From Anagrus nilaparvatae (Eukaryota; Arthropoda; Insecta; Hymenoptera; Mymaridae): a DNA stretch of 64,000 nt. Positions within the stretch are counted from its first letter, which is position 1, and every line of letters begins with the position of its first letter. Shown here piece after piece: positions 13,078 through 25,374 of this stretch. The notes under the pieces are model-generated. The model had not been told where the DNA came from, did no database searches, and saw only the letters and a list, made by a program, of their open reading frames with translations. The DNA is taken from the NCBI GenBank assembly GCA_022575985.1, contig JAKSXM010000272.1, positions 25,044,501-25,108,500 of the forward strand, given 5' to 3'. The translations under genes were made by a program, and so were the position numbers.

Positions 13078-15710
13078 ATGCAGAGATTAATAGCAAATGT
13101 TACTATCATGTCAAAACCATTGGTAGGTATCTTATTAATTATTATTCTTGCATTTTGAAGTTCATAAAATGCTTACACATTTGGTTTTTAGAGATACACT
13201 GAAAATAGAAGCATTCTAAATTATAAGCAAATTGCTAATATAACATCTTTAAATTTAAATTCTCATAAATTGCCTAAACAGCCAGTACCAGATTTGAAAA
13301 AAACTGCAGAGAAGTATTTAAGGTATGCAATATTTAATTATTAAAAAACAATGTACTTGAAATCTTATCTAATCTCATAAATTATTTGGTAAATTGCACT
13401 AAATAAAAATGGATGTTATTTTTTCTTTTAAATAATAATTTAGATCAATACAGCCTTTATTAAATGATTCCGAATATAAAAATTCAGAAAAAGTAATTCA
13501 AGAATTTATCAAAGACAATGGCGTTGGTCAAATGCTGCATAAAAAATTAATTGACAGATATCATAATACAGATAATTGGGTATATTTATTTCAATGGCTC
13601 TAAAATTAGTTTGAATTTTTTGTATCCATATGTTCAAATTTTTTAGATGAAAAAATGGTGGCTTCAAGCTGCATATACTGGATACAGATTACCAGTGATA
13701 GTACATTCGAGTCCTGGTACAGTTGGGCCTCATCAAAAATTTTCAAAACGTGATGATGCTTACACATTTGCGGCTCGTCTTATTTTTGCAGCTAATCAAT
13801 ATAATAATTTTGTAAAAAGGTAAATATTACTTATACCTATAATACTTATTTTCTAAAATTATTTAATTTTTTATTTCTTACAGTGGAAAAATGAAGCAAG
13901 AAATGGCTCGAGATATACCATTAGACATGCAACCTTATGGCATGATTTTGGGGTCTTATAGGCAGCCAAATTATGAGGTCGATAATCTTTTGCATACGGA
14001 TGATTCTAATCATGTGGTCATACTAAGTAATAATCATGTGAGTAAAAAAAAGTATTATTTTAAAATAAACAATTTATCATTTAACATTAAGAAACTTTTT
14101 TTAGTTTTTCAAAATTATGCTGCAAAATGATTCTGGTAATTATTTAAGTGAAGAGCAACTTGCAGCTTCTATTAAAAATATATCTGAAAGATCACAATCA
14201 CCTGGAAAACCTGTTGGTATATTAACTGGTAATGATAGAGATTCATGGGCTAAAGATTATATGAAACTAAAAGGTATTATTTCTTATAATTTTTTTTGAT
14301 ACTTTCTCTATTTATATCAGTAATTTTTAAATTTAGATATTGGGTCAAATGAAAAAAATTTAAAAGATCTAGAAACAGCATTATTTGTATTATGTATTGA
14401 TAAAGAAATTCCACCTCAAGCTTTTTCAAATAAAAATTATGAATCGGTTCGAGCTGTACAAAGTATGACAGGTTTCAGCTCATCAACTAATTCTGCTAAC
14501 CGATGGCATGATAAGACTGTTCAAGTTAGTACTAAATACAATTTATCTAATTGAAAAAATAATGATTTACAAAAATAAATAAAAAAAAAATTATTTTATG
14601 TTTTAAAATAAATTTAAAATTTTGAATAATTATAGTTTATTGTTTCATATGATGGTTTTGTGGGCATGCAATATGAACATAGTCCTTGCGAAGGAGGCCC
14701 TATAGCTGTTTTGCATGATTATGTTTTGAATTACATGTTAGTAAAATAAATTAATTATATATTATATTCAAAATTACATTTACTAAAATAAAATGAATAT
14801 ATGTTCACAGATCAAATAAAAAGGATGAAGAATTAAAATTTTCAGAAAATTTTCCAAAACCTGAACTATTAAATTTTGAAATTGATGAAGGTTTAGAAAA
14901 ATCAATTATTAAAGCCACTGATATAGTAGACAAGTAAATATAAATTAAACAAATTTTAAACGATCAAAAATTTTTACATTTTTAATTTAACAGGATTTCT
15001 AAAGACATTGATATGGAATGTTTTATATTTAATGAATTTGGTTCTAATGAAATAAAAAAGTGTAAATTAAGTCCAGACAGTTTTATACAAATTGCAATGC
15101 AATTAACTTATTATAAACTGCATAGCAAACCTCCTGCCCATTATGAATCAGCAGCTTTAAGAAGATTCATAAATGCTCGGACTGAATGCATTAGATCTAC
15201 TTGTAACGAATCAGTTAATTTTGCAAAATTAATGCTTGAAAACAAAGAATCTGTTGACATTAAAAAGGATTCAATGCTGAAAGCTATAAATGCTCATAAA
15301 AATATTGCAAACGAGGTAAGCAATTATATAAATAAATGATTTTAGAATTGACAATAAAGAAACATTAATTACAGGCAGCAAATGGTGAAGGAGTAGATCG
15401 TTTATTTTTTGGTTTAAAAATGTTAGCAAAAGAAGAAAAAATAGAATTGCCTAAATTTTTTAATGATATTGGATATACAAAAAGCACTTACTTTACATTG
15501 ACATCGAGTCAAGTTGCTTATAAGACAGCATCTTTTATGTGTTATGGACCAGTAGTTCCTGAAGGTTACGGTTGTTGTTACAATCCACGTTCAAAAGATA
15601 TTTTATTTGCTTGTTCTTCATTTAAAGATTGTCCAGATACTTGTTCAAAAAGCTTTGCTAATACGCTTAAGGAGTCATTACGCACTATGTTAAATCTTGC
15701 ACAAAGTTAA
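13078..15710 (+). CDS. CRAT: Carnitine O-acetyltransferase
   Basis: Eleven exons: 13078-13122, 13192-13322, 13444-13579, 13647-13819, 13884-14037, 14105-14273, 14337-14524, 14636-14736, 14811-14933, 14994-15315 and 15375-15710, giving 625 residues, the normal size of the choline/carnitine acyltransferase family. The enzyme exchanges acetyl groups between CoA and carnitine in mitochondria or peroxisomes. Seen: an N-terminal LPKQPVPDLKKTAEKYLRS entry segment, the catalytic histidine context YEHSPCEGGPI, NSANRWHDKT, and PEGYGCCYNP near the C-terminus. The latter two are family landmarks. The first exon (MQRLIANVTIMSKPL) is basic and could be a mitochondrial leader. Choline acetyltransferase or octanoyltransferase are alternatives, but the N-terminal and catalytic segments fit CRAT better. 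No peroxisomal AKL tail; it ends NLAQS. Confidence 0.88.
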
Positions 15711-16391
15711 TATATGAATATTATATGTATGAACATATTTTTACGAAATGGTATTTTACTATAATTACTTTCTAATTACATTTCTGTGGATAAGATTTAT
15801 TTATATTTCCTGTATATTTTAAAAAAAGAGTTTTTAAGTATAACATTTTTCTAATTTTTTGTAATAAAATATACAAAATATTTACAAAATATATACATCA
15901 TGTTTAAAAAATTGTGTATAGGAAAATTTGTAAAATATTGTTAATAGTATTATTAAAAAGTTTTTATAAATTAATATCACATTATAGCGTTTGTCATTTT
16001 ACATTAAGATTAAATTCAATATCAAAAATAGCAAAATTATTAAATTATTATTTTTGCATAAAATTTAAAATTCAATGACTTAAAAATTTTAACTCTGAAG
16101 TAATATTTATTTTTTTAAATATTATCTTCATAATTGAGTTAAATAATAATTCCCAGTTATATTAAAAATCTTATTCTATGTTTTATTCTACTTCAAAGGC
16201 AATAATGGAATATTTTGAAATGAAAATGAAGGCACAAATAATAATTAAAATGTAAGTAATTAGGCTGAACTGATAAATATTGTTGCATTGTTCATTATGC
16301 AAATTTTTACTATCTGCTAAAGGGCTAATTTGCTTATTTTAAGTCAGTCCGTAAAAGTAAAATCTAAGAGTAATAAATAGTTTTCTCTTAA
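15711..16391. other. CRAT / POFUT1 convergent 3' region
   Basis: AT-rich sequence between two gene ends that face each other. It contains AATAAA-type words (for example around 15861) suitable for CRAT polyadenylation. Nothing else was recognised. Confidence 0.45.
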
Positions 16392-17877
16392 TTATAATTC
16401 TTCGTGTTTTGAAGAACCTGAATTTTGCTCTGGAGGAAATCCGAAAAAGTATGTCGGATATCCTTTTACTTCTCTTTCTCTTACTACGATTGATGAAAAA
16501 GAAGATATGCAGTTTCCGATAAAATAATTAGCCCTGCCAAGAATTGCTAGATCTAAGTGTGGCGATACATTTTCTTCTTGTTTATAAGCTTTAATCTAAA
16601 AAAAAAATTTTACTTATCTTAATTTTATACAAGTTAATTTAACAAAAAAAAAATAAATAATGAATATATTACATTTAATCTTGTTAGAGCATCATTTATC
16701 TCAGAAATCATGTAATTATTATCAGAAGCGACAAAAATAGATTTAATATTTTTGCTGTCACGAATAACACGTTTTACATGACGAATAATTAATTCAAAAG
16801 ATGGTAAACACATAGATTTAGTTGCTTTTCCTTTTTCATTTCTATACCCAACACATTGAGGAGCAGCAAATAGATTAGGACTTGTTGATATATACTCGCA
16901 AGCTTTAACCTTAATAAAAATTAAAATTTTTAAACTTATCGAGAGTTTCATAAAAAATTTTTTTAATTTTTTACCCAATCAATTCCGTTTCTTAAATGAA
17001 TTCCTATAAACGCACCAGGAGGAAGTACTTTTTTAATAAAATTTTTTGCCATGTTAGTAATTTTATCATTCCATTGCAGATATTTTTGCAAATGTTTATT
17101 TTCTAATTGAACAGGAAAACTAGCTGGAGCACCAGTAAAAGCTAAAACTGGCCATTTGGCAGATGGATACTTTTTTCTCCACATATATGTCATGTCTGAA
17201 TGGTAAACGTCATAATGTAAAGGCCCATAAAATTCTGATCCTACAAAATCAACTTTGAAGGTATCCCAAAAAGGACCAAATGGATTTCCTTCTTTTGGAT
17301 TACAGCCCTTAGTACTTCCACGAGTTGCATAACAAAATGCTGTAGAAAATTTTATTTAAAATTTTGAAATTAAAAACGCATGCAAATTTCATAATTACCA
17401 ATCCTTTTTTCTGGTGGCCATAAAGTTGGTGCTACATTATTCATAAAATCATGCATGAGAATATTTTTATGATAATTTGAAATTTGAGATACGTTGAAGT
17501 ATGTATCAAAAGGCACTTGTAACTAAAAATAAATTTTATTTAAAAATTAAGAGCATTAATTTAACTTAAATTAACAAACATTTTACCGATCTAACTTCTC
17601 CAGTACGATATTCAACCCATGGAGGTAATATTAGGGTACGATTTAAAGCTTTAGCAAAACCTAGTGCTCCTAAAAAATGATCTACTTGATTACCAAAACG
17701 TCCTAAAAAATATTTAACAACATGAAAATATAAAATATTGAAAATATTTAATAAAAATTATTTACCCATGCAAGGACAGTACGCAATATAACCATTTAAA
17801 ATATCACTTTCATCATCAGCTGAACATACGTTGTCGATCATGAAAACACATAAAATAACTGCAAAGATTTTTAACAT
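16392..17877 (-). CDS. POFUT1: GDP-fucose protein O-fucosyltransferase 1
   Basis: Six exons on the minus strand: 17877-17766, 17702-17587, 17522-17399, 17339-16975, 16909-16673 and 16595-16392, giving 385 residues. POFUT1 adds O-fucose to EGF repeats of Notch and similar proteins in the ER. Seen: a hydrophobic signal peptide at residues 1-20, then [19 protein letters not shown], the conserved [14 protein letters not shown] loop, [14 protein letters not shown], and the GDP-fucose-binding HLRNGIDW motif with its essential arginine. The C-terminus is HEEL, a KDEL-type retrieval signal as in the fly enzyme. The acceptor for the last exon is a clean pyrimidine tract at about 16596-16604. Divergent from the RTN4IP1-like gene, which starts 810 bp away. 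Confidence 0.95.
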
Positions 17878-18686
17878 TTTAAAGCAATTTTCTTTTAAAA
17901 AATTTAAAATGTAGTAACTATAAAAAACTTTATGAACTAAAAAATTAAAAAAAAAACTCGGTAGGTCGGTAGCAGGTACGAAATATCTAAAAAAGACGCT
18001 TTCCACGTTTCTATGGTAACCTGAAAACCGGTATACGCGGGGAGGGTGATGGTAGGTACCGGAAACGGAAACAAACTCAAAATAGAGGGCCAATGTAAGA
18101 TAATCAAATGTTAAAAAAATGAAAATACTTTATTATAAAATAAAAAATATATTTTATCTGATTTTTTGCATATAATTTAATTATAAAAAAATATTAACCA
18201 TAAGTTGTTATTTATTAAAAATACTACTTAATATTTTTACTCAAGTTATCAATGTTATCATTAAAATTTATAAACTCACGTGACCAAAAAAAAAGAAAAT
18301 GTGTGCTACAGAGAAAAAATATGTCCCATATATAAACATTGCTCCAATTTATTAGTTTATGTAACATGTAGTTTATTAAAGTACCAATTTTTTTAAACAT
18401 AAAAATAATTATGCAAAAATACTTTTTTACCCTTTAGACTAGATAAATGTATAATTTAATTAATAAGTGTGTGAAAAAATCTATTTTTATTTTTAAAGTT
18501 TAATTCAATGTTGTGCTAATAAACTACTGGTGTTGTTATTTTTATATCAATTGTGATTAGATTTTCAAACGATATAGATTAGTTACTTATTAATAAATTA
18601 AAATATTTTTACGAATTTTCACGACAATTTTTATTTTTAATTGAAAACTTTCTTAAAAATGAATTAAGAATTAATATTTTATAATC
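17878..18686. other. POFUT1 / RTN4IP1 divergent promoter region
   Basis: Shared upstream region of two divergent genes. The part next to POFUT1 (17955-18090) is markedly richer in G+C than its surroundings and holds GGTACCGGAAACGGAAAC, so it is the likely promoter. The remainder is AT-rich with no recognised feature. Confidence 0.4.
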
Positions 18687-20764
18687 ATGGATGAAATTTT
18701 ATTTCGTATTTCTCATCAATTGGAAATACTACAGGTATAGTGATATTATAGAAAATATTGTTTAATTAAATACTTTAACTTTAGAAAATTTGTTTAACAT
18801 AAATAAATTCAAATAGGAAAAATTTTGATTTAAATAACATATTATTGTTTGAGTGTGTCATTAATGGCCTCGATAAACATTAGGAATGATTCCAACTTAA
18901 TATATTTGAGGTCATTTATTTAAACAATTTTTTATTTAATTTATAAATTTTTAAATAAACAAAAATAAATTTACAGATTCAATTATCAATGATAGGTCAA
19001 AATGTTCAACAATTGTTGTCCAGCAGTCTTTCACAAGGTCAAAATATTTTACAAAGTTTTTTAAAAACTTTACATTTACAGAATGCAAAAGATGTTACTT
19101 TAAGCTTTTTTCATTCTTTTTATAAAGAGTTAAAAAAATTTTGCCAATCAATATCATCTTTTTTTTTGAATACTAATTTTATTATTGAATATTTAAAAAA
19201 TTTGCCTGATAATTTACAAGGTACAATAATTATAATTTATGTTTTAATTACATATTTTAACAAGCAACAATAATTTTTTTTATAGTATCAAAACGAGAAG
19301 CTGTCTATTTTTTAACTGGTATTTTAATAGGTTCCATAACTGGATACATAGTTCTATTATGTTTAAATTCACCTGTTCATATGCACAATATGAAAGCTAT
19401 AGTTTGTTGTAACTACTTAGGAATCGAAGTACTTAATTACAGTTGTATTTTTAAGAAAATATGTTTTAAATGTTTTCTATGTTTTTTAAATATTTTTTAG
19501 GGAGTAACATTGATTGAAGATGCACATATGCCATCAATTCAAAATCCTGATGAACTTTTAATTCAAGTAAAAGCAGCCTCAATTCACGAGGAAGACATTA
19601 ACATAAGTTCTGGTTATTCTCGTGCTTATAGAAGGCTTTTGAATACTGGAGTGTGTATTATTTTTAACTAAACAAAATAAATTACAAAACAATAAGCAAA
19701 CTATTTTTTATTTTAGAGATTTAAAGATTTACCAGTAATCTTGGGTAGAGATTGCGCTGGTATAGTTGTTGACATAGGCTGCAAGGTTGTAGATTTTGAT
19801 ATAGGTGATAAAGTTTTTTTAGCAGTTCCGTCATGGTCAGTTGGAACAATGGCGGAATATATTGTAGTTCCTAAAACTCGTGTTAGCAAAATGCCAAAAA
19901 TGCTTCCTTTTGAAGCATCAGCTTGTCTACCATATAGTGGTTGTTTAGTTTTACATGCTTTAAAAAATGTTTCCATAATAAGAGAAGGAAATGCTAAAGG
20001 TAAAAGGTTTGTATCGTAATAACTATATTTATAAATGTGAATATTTTATTATCTGTTTTTATTTTAGGATACTAGTTTGTGGAGGGAGTTCATCTTTGGG
20101 ATGTATTTTAATTCAAATTTTAAAGCTCTGGGGTGGATATACCGTTACTACATGTAGACGTCAAGCTTTACCAGTATTAAAAGCTTTAGGTGCTAATGAA
20201 GTTATTGCACTGGATGAAACGGATATTTATAAAGAACTTGAATTGCAAGATAAGTGAGTTAAAATTTTTTTATTTAATTGTAAATAATAAACATGCTTTA
20301 TCATTTTCTTTTACAATGTAGATTTGATGTTATATTTTACACCGGAGTTCATTCTGTTGATGAAAAACTATTAAAAAAACATTTAAATTATTATGGCTCT
20401 TATGTGTGTACTTTACCAGAAAATTTAATCTCAGACTCATTTGGCTATATAACTGGAAGTTTATTTGCTTTTTTTATCAAAGTTCGCTTATTATTTCATG
20501 TACGTAAGAAATTTTATTAAATATTTAATAATTAGAAATTAATTTAAATATTTTGATTAAAAGGTAATTTTGAATAAAAATAAAAATCATTGGAAAGAAG
20601 GGTCCAAAATAAAAGCTTCTTATTTAAAAACAATACAAGAATTAGTTGATGCAGATCAATTGCAGCCAATTTTAGATAGAGTTTATAGTTCCGATTGCAT
20701 TGATCAAGCCTTATCACATGTTATAGATGCTAATGCCATTGGAAGCACTGTTGTTAAGTTTTAA
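18687..20764 (+). CDS. RTN4IP1: RTN4IP1-like zinc-type MDR oxidoreductase
   Basis: Eight exons: 18687-18734, 18977-19220, 19286-19428, 19501-19650, 19717-20006, 20068-20253, 20322-20499 and 20564-20764, giving 479 residues. RTN4IP1 is a mitochondrial NAD(P)H-dependent medium-chain reductase linked to coenzyme Q synthesis and respiration. Seen: a GroES-like half with GRDCAGIVVDIG and GDKVF, then the nucleotide-binding fold with CGGSSSLGCILIQILK, and a C-terminus SHVIDANAIGSTVVKF of the kind that closes this family. The N-terminal ~130 residues are unusual: a Gln/Ser-rich helix followed by a membrane segment, FLTGILIGSITGYIVLLCL. This suggests membrane anchoring before the catalytic domain. A phase check forces the donor at 20007 (AG|GTTTGT) rather than seven bases earlier, which would give an immediate stop. 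A candidate AATAAA lies near 20842. Confidence 0.85.
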
Positions 20765-21492
20765 TCGCACAAATTAAAAATGTAATTCATATTTATTGGT
20801 GGAGAGAATTTCATGAAGTGCAATATATACCTTACAATGTCAATAAATAAAATTTAATTTTAAATACTTAATTTTTTATATAAATATTTATAAAAAATAC
20901 ATATACTTAAAAAAAAGACTGAAGAATAAATCATTTTTTAGCTCTATATAATATACAATTGTTAAAATAATGAAATATTTTATATACAAATAATGACGTT
21001 ATATTTATTGAGATGAAATTATATTATAAAAAATTATACAAAAGTGTTTTTAATAATTGTTTTTTAAAATTTTGTAAAAATTCTAAAAAAATTAGTTAAT
21101 AAAATAGTTTAGTTTTTATACTAAAATAGAAAGAACTTTTCATTTTATTTCTTACATCAAATAGTTTTGAGGATAAAAAATATAAATATGCAAAATAAAT
21201 TTTTATTTATAAAATGTTTATTATTTTGTAAACTTAAAGTAAATAATTTTTATTTGTTATACACATACATTAAATTAATTTTTCAGTCAATTTTTTTTAA
21301 CAATTTAAAGATTTTTAATCTAGTTATTAATTATTAATAAATGTAGTTCACTATTTTTTATCATAATATACTATTCATAAATATGAGATACTTTAATAAT
21401 AAATTACATGAGTGAATTCTTTTATACGAATAATTTATAGTATTCAAACAAAATTCAAATGAACATAAAAAATTGAAATTATAAACCTTTTT
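20765..21492. other. RTN4IP1 / FEN1 convergent 3' region
   Basis: AT-rich sequence between two convergent genes, with several AATAAA-like words. No gene, RNA gene or repeat was recognised. Confidence 0.45.
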
Positions 21493-22701
21493 TTATTTAG
21501 GTTTACGACCTCTAGCTGCAGTTTTACCTTTTTTAGCATTTTTCCCAGAATCCTTCTTATCATCCGCCTATAAAAATGTATTCATTTTTAGAATATTTCA
21601 ATAATAAAATATAAATAATACTTACTTTTCTTTTATTTGGAGTTGTACTTAATACTTTAAAAAATCCATCTAGTCTCCCTTGAGTTCCAGTATTTCTTGC
21701 TTTTACTAATTTTTTAGCTCCATTTCTTACTCTTTCTTCGCTAAATTGTTTGTCCCCACACAAAAATTTAACTAAACCATCTTCATCTGGTTCAGTCCAT
21801 TTTAACTGTTTTTGAAAACAATATTTTTTTTTAAATTTAAATTGATGTTCATTTAATAAGACCTATAATTAATTTTTTATCTTTTTATACCTCTATTTCT
21901 TCAGGGTCCTGAATTTCTGGTTCTATAAATAACTTTCTAGCTTCTTTATAATTCCAATCCTCGGGAACTGGGAATTTAGTTTTATCTATAGTGTCAATAA
22001 TTTTTTCTAAAGATTTTTGAGATTTTATCAATTCAATAGCTCTTTTTGGCCCGACTCCTTTTATGGTCGAAGTATAATCACAACCAAGCATTATACAAAA
22101 ATCTATAAACTAAATTTAAAAATTTATAACAAATTAACTTTAAGAAAGTAAATCTTAATTAATTCTTACTTCTTCTTTTGTTAAACCTAATCCACTTAAA
22201 ACTTTATCATAATGAATTTCTTGAACTGGCATTTTTTTTGCTTCACTAAATGTTAATCGCCGTAATAAGACACTACTGCCAAATGTAAGAGCATCCATAT
22301 CTTCAGTTGCAGTAGCATATACTTTTCCTGCTTTTACTAATGCAGCACATTGCGCTTCAGCTTCACAAGGTGCCTGCAAATAATTTTTGTACATTATTAA
22401 ATTGGTTTAACATTTTTAATAATTTATAAATTACTGGATATTAAATTACTAACATCAACATATGGTATACCCATTAATTTAAGTAACTGTTTAGCTTCTT
22501 CATTGTGAGTCTTTGTTACTTTAACTAATCTTCTGTTAAATTTATCAATGTCTTGAACATTTCCTTTAATAAAAAATATATATTATTTTCCTTTTTTTTT
22601 AGTACAAATTATTTAGGTATACCTGCTTCTTCGGCAGTTTTTAATTGTTTTTCAGCTTCTTCTCGTCTCTCTGCTCTTTTTGCCAATTCTCCACCTTTTA
22701 A

Positions 22702-22734
<33 letters not shown>

Positions 22735-23113
22735 TTTTACACCATTTTCAACCAAACGTATGGTTCTGTAGAATGTACCCATTAAATGACTAAAAAATAT
22801 AAATTTTGTTTCATGAAATTGTTTAGTATGAAAAATTTGAAATGAAATTTGAATACCTTGTAGTTTCCCCATCTGTAGAAGTAAGCTGAGCTCCTTCTGC
22901 TCTAACAGCAATTAAAAATTGATACAAACACATCGATGCATCAATAGCTATTTTACGGCCTAGAAAATAAAAAAAATTAATTATTAGGTATATGGGTAAA
23001 ATAAAGAATAATTTTTATGATTTTTAATCACCAAAGTAGTGTTTTAATTCGCTTTCTTTTATTGCTTCCGGAACTGCATCAGCAATAAATTTAGAAAGTC
23101 CCAAAATACCCAT
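21493..23113 (-). CDS. FEN1: Flap endonuclease 1
   Basis: Eight exons on the minus strand: 23113-23032, 22959-22857, 22789-22623, 22563-22454, 22373-22170, 22109-21891, 21805-21626 and 21567-21493, giving 379 residues, the normal length. FEN1 cuts 5' flaps in Okazaki-fragment maturation and long-patch base-excision repair in the nucleus. The N-terminus [20 protein letters not shown] is typical. The acidic metal-binding residues are present in context: [30 protein letters not shown] and GCDY. The helix-hairpin-helix is [11 protein letters not shown]. The PCNA-binding PIP box is [11 protein letters not shown], followed by a basic lysine-rich tail. All junctions are GT-AG and in phase. An E2F-type site lies about 130 bp upstream of the start. 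Confidence 0.97.
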
Positions 23114-23243
23114 TTTCTTTACGAATAGATTTCACAAATTTGCATATATTTAATTAATTGTTAAAAATTTTGGAACAATTTAATTTTGATAAATTTTTTG
23201 GAGTGCAGTATAAGCAACTGCAAGTCGGAAAAGGTTACATTAA

Positions 23244-23255
23244 TTTCCCGCCAAA
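23244..23255. promoter_or_regulatory. Palindromic E2F-type site
   Basis: TTTCCCGCCAAA, an E2F/DP consensus (TTTSSCGC) overlapping its mirror form. It lies 131 bp upstream of the FEN1 start codon and 99 bp upstream of the ATG of the small rightward reading frame. FEN1 is an established E2F-regulated replication gene in animals, so control at the G1/S transition is a reasonable inference. Binding is not shown by sequence alone. Confidence 0.7.
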
Positions 23256-23353
23256 TTTTTTACTGCAGCGCCTCGATCAGTTAGGTTATAATATAACTGT
23301 TATACTTATAAGATAGTTCAGGACAGGTTAGATATTGTATTTACAAATTAAAC

Positions 23354-23703
23354 ATGGAAAAACAAACAGAAAAAGTGAAAAAAAGATTCCTTTTAAAAAA
23401 TAACAAAAAAAAGTTATACTTCAAAAATTATTTAAAACAAAGCACAATATTGTATAGTCAATATGCTAAACAAAAAATCACTGATAACAGAGAAGATGAC
23501 AACAATTCTGTTATCATAAAATCATTTGAAATTATGAGAAAAAAAGAGACCAAGTAAAACACCAAGTGTATAGTCCTGTAAAACAACTTGAAAATATAAT
23601 ACCAACAGTAAATTACCAACCTGGAGCTTTAAGGATTTCAAATAAGAGATCCTAAAAGAGATTGGATTTTGTGGTTTTGGAGATTTTCTTACATAATCGT
23701 ATA
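23354..23703 (+). other. Small unexplained reading frame, frameshifted or spliced
   Basis: An ATG at 23354 opens a lysine-rich frame of 67 codons ending at 23557. Two further frames follow almost without gap: one from about 23545 reading HQVYSPVKQLENIIPTVNYQ and beyond, and one from about 23633 reading FQIRDPKRDWILWFWRFS to a stop at about 23697. Three abutting frames in one direction with non-random composition suggest a small gene with one or two frameshifts, or with very short introns. A donor at 23551 (GTAAAA) exists, but no acceptor joins all parts. I do not recognise the protein. It could be a decayed gene, a small gene with assembly indels, or chance. Its position next to the E2F site, head to head with FEN1, would suit a cell-cycle gene. 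Confidence 0.3.
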
Positions 23704-23839
23704 AATATACCTATGTCATCAAAGTTTTAATGATATGGTTTTCACAGCATTCTGTAAGTTCTTTGTTCTGTTAACAATAATTATTATTGTTGATAAAGTC
23801 AATAACTGACTTACATTACAACGTACTGCAGTTAAAATA

Positions 23840-23848
23840 TTGGCGCGC
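23840..23848. promoter_or_regulatory. Second E2F-like site upstream of KMT5A
   Basis: TTGGCGCGC, a half-consensus E2F/DP element 164 bp upstream of the KMT5A start codon, in the same intergenic region as the perfect site at 23244. It is weaker evidence than that site. KMT5A abundance is cell-cycle controlled in animals. Confidence 0.4.
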
Positions 23849-24011
23849 ATTTGTGTGTTGTTGCGGTGTTTTTGCATTACCGGTATAACCTTCAAAATTT
23901 TCAAAATCAGTAATTTTGTTTATAGTTTTGCGGTTTCTTATAAAATTAAAAATTATTATTTTTAAGAACATATATTTTGAAAAAAACTTTTGGTGAAATA
24001 ATTAAGCGAAA

Positions 24012-25374
24012 ATGAAAAAAGTAAAAAGTTGTTCAAATAAATCAGATACCAAAAAAGATAAGAATTTGACTGAAATATTTCAATCAAACAAAATACTAAC
24101 TCGGAATCAAAAATTAAAAATTGAAAAAGAAAATCCAGACAAAGTTTTGAATATTAGCGTTAAAGAAAATGAAATCGTTTCTACTAATAAACAAAAACCA
24201 GTAAAAGTAGCACGAAAAAAAAAATTAGTAGAAGCAAAAGAAAACGATGATCCCAAGGTATAAACAATTCAAGATTATTAATAATAAAATTTAAAAATTT
24301 AATAAAAAAGAACTTATTTTTATAGATTAAGAGGAACTCTAAAGATTTATCTGGTAGCAAAGACGAATTGGAAGAAAATAAAATAGGAAATAAAGACTGT
24401 AATAAAAAAAACTCTTCGTTTAGTGATGTTGCTGATCAATTTTTAGAAAAATGTAGTATAAAACCTAATACTGATATAAATAAACAAGAAAAAATAAATG
24501 TACATATCAACGCTTTCAATAAAAAGTTTTACAAATTTAGTTTCAAATATTATTTTTGTTTTTAGGGCAATAAAAATTTAACTTCAAATAAAAGCAATTT
24601 AAAAAAAAAACAAGCTACACCTTCGAAAAATATAAGAACTCCAGACAAGAAATCAAAGAAAACTGATAAAGTATCAGATAAAAAAATACCTGATAATCAT
24701 AAAATTACTGATTATTTTACACAGCGTAAAAGTAATAGAAAACCTGCAGCAAAAATTATCCTTGAAAAAGAACAAGAATTAGTTACTAAAATTTTAAATA
24801 GCTGCGAGGACGGATTAGAGGTAAAAATAATTTATTTTTTAAAATAGCATATATCACAATAATATCATTTTCTAAATTTTATTTTAGATTAAAGAATTTC
24901 CAGAAAAAGGTCGTGGGGTGGTTTCAAGCAAATATTTTCTAAAAGGTGATTTTGTAGTTGAATATGCTGGTGATTTAATTGACATAACTGAGGCAAAAGA
25001 AAGAGAAATCAAATATGCCAAAGATAAAAATATCGGTTGTTATATGTATTATTTTGAACATAAAAATAAGCAGTATTGGTAAGATATTATTTCATAAATT
25101 ATAAAATTGTTTTGTAAACCAATTTATTCTATCATAAATTCCAATTTCTATTCATATTTTTAGTGTTGATGGCACTGCTGAGTCAGGAAAATTAGGAAGA
25201 TTAGTAAATCATTCCAGAAAAGGAAATTTAATATCTCGTATAGTAGAAGTTGATACAATGCCTCGCTTAGTATTGTTTGCTAAGGTTGACATAGAGCCAG
25301 GATTAGAATTACTCTATGATTATGGTGACAGAAATCAGGAAACGGTTCGTAATCATCCATGGCTTGCTTTATAA
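24012..25374 (+). CDS. KMT5A: H4K20 monomethyltransferase KMT5A (PR-Set7/SETD8)
   Basis: Five exons: 24012-24257, 24326-24499, 24566-24820, 24888-25078 and 25164-25374, giving 358 residues. The enzyme monomethylates lysine 20 of histone H4 and supports S-phase progression and chromosome compaction. The first ~220 residues are a lysine-rich, low-complexity tail with no domain, as in other PR-Set7 proteins. The SET domain starts near residue 229: FPEKGRGVVSSKYF, VVEYAGDLI, CYMYYFEHK, CVDGT, then GRLVNHSRKGNL with the catalytic NHS, and LLYDYGDR before the terminal HPWLAL, which is close to the family's HPWLKH end. The donor of exon 2 is GTACAT at 24500; the longer ORF reading past it hits a stop after any splice. 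Candidate AATAAA at 25403. Confidence 0.93.

Noticed and set aside
19713..19976. Minus-strand frame
   Set aside because: Antisense shadow of an RTN4IP1 exon.
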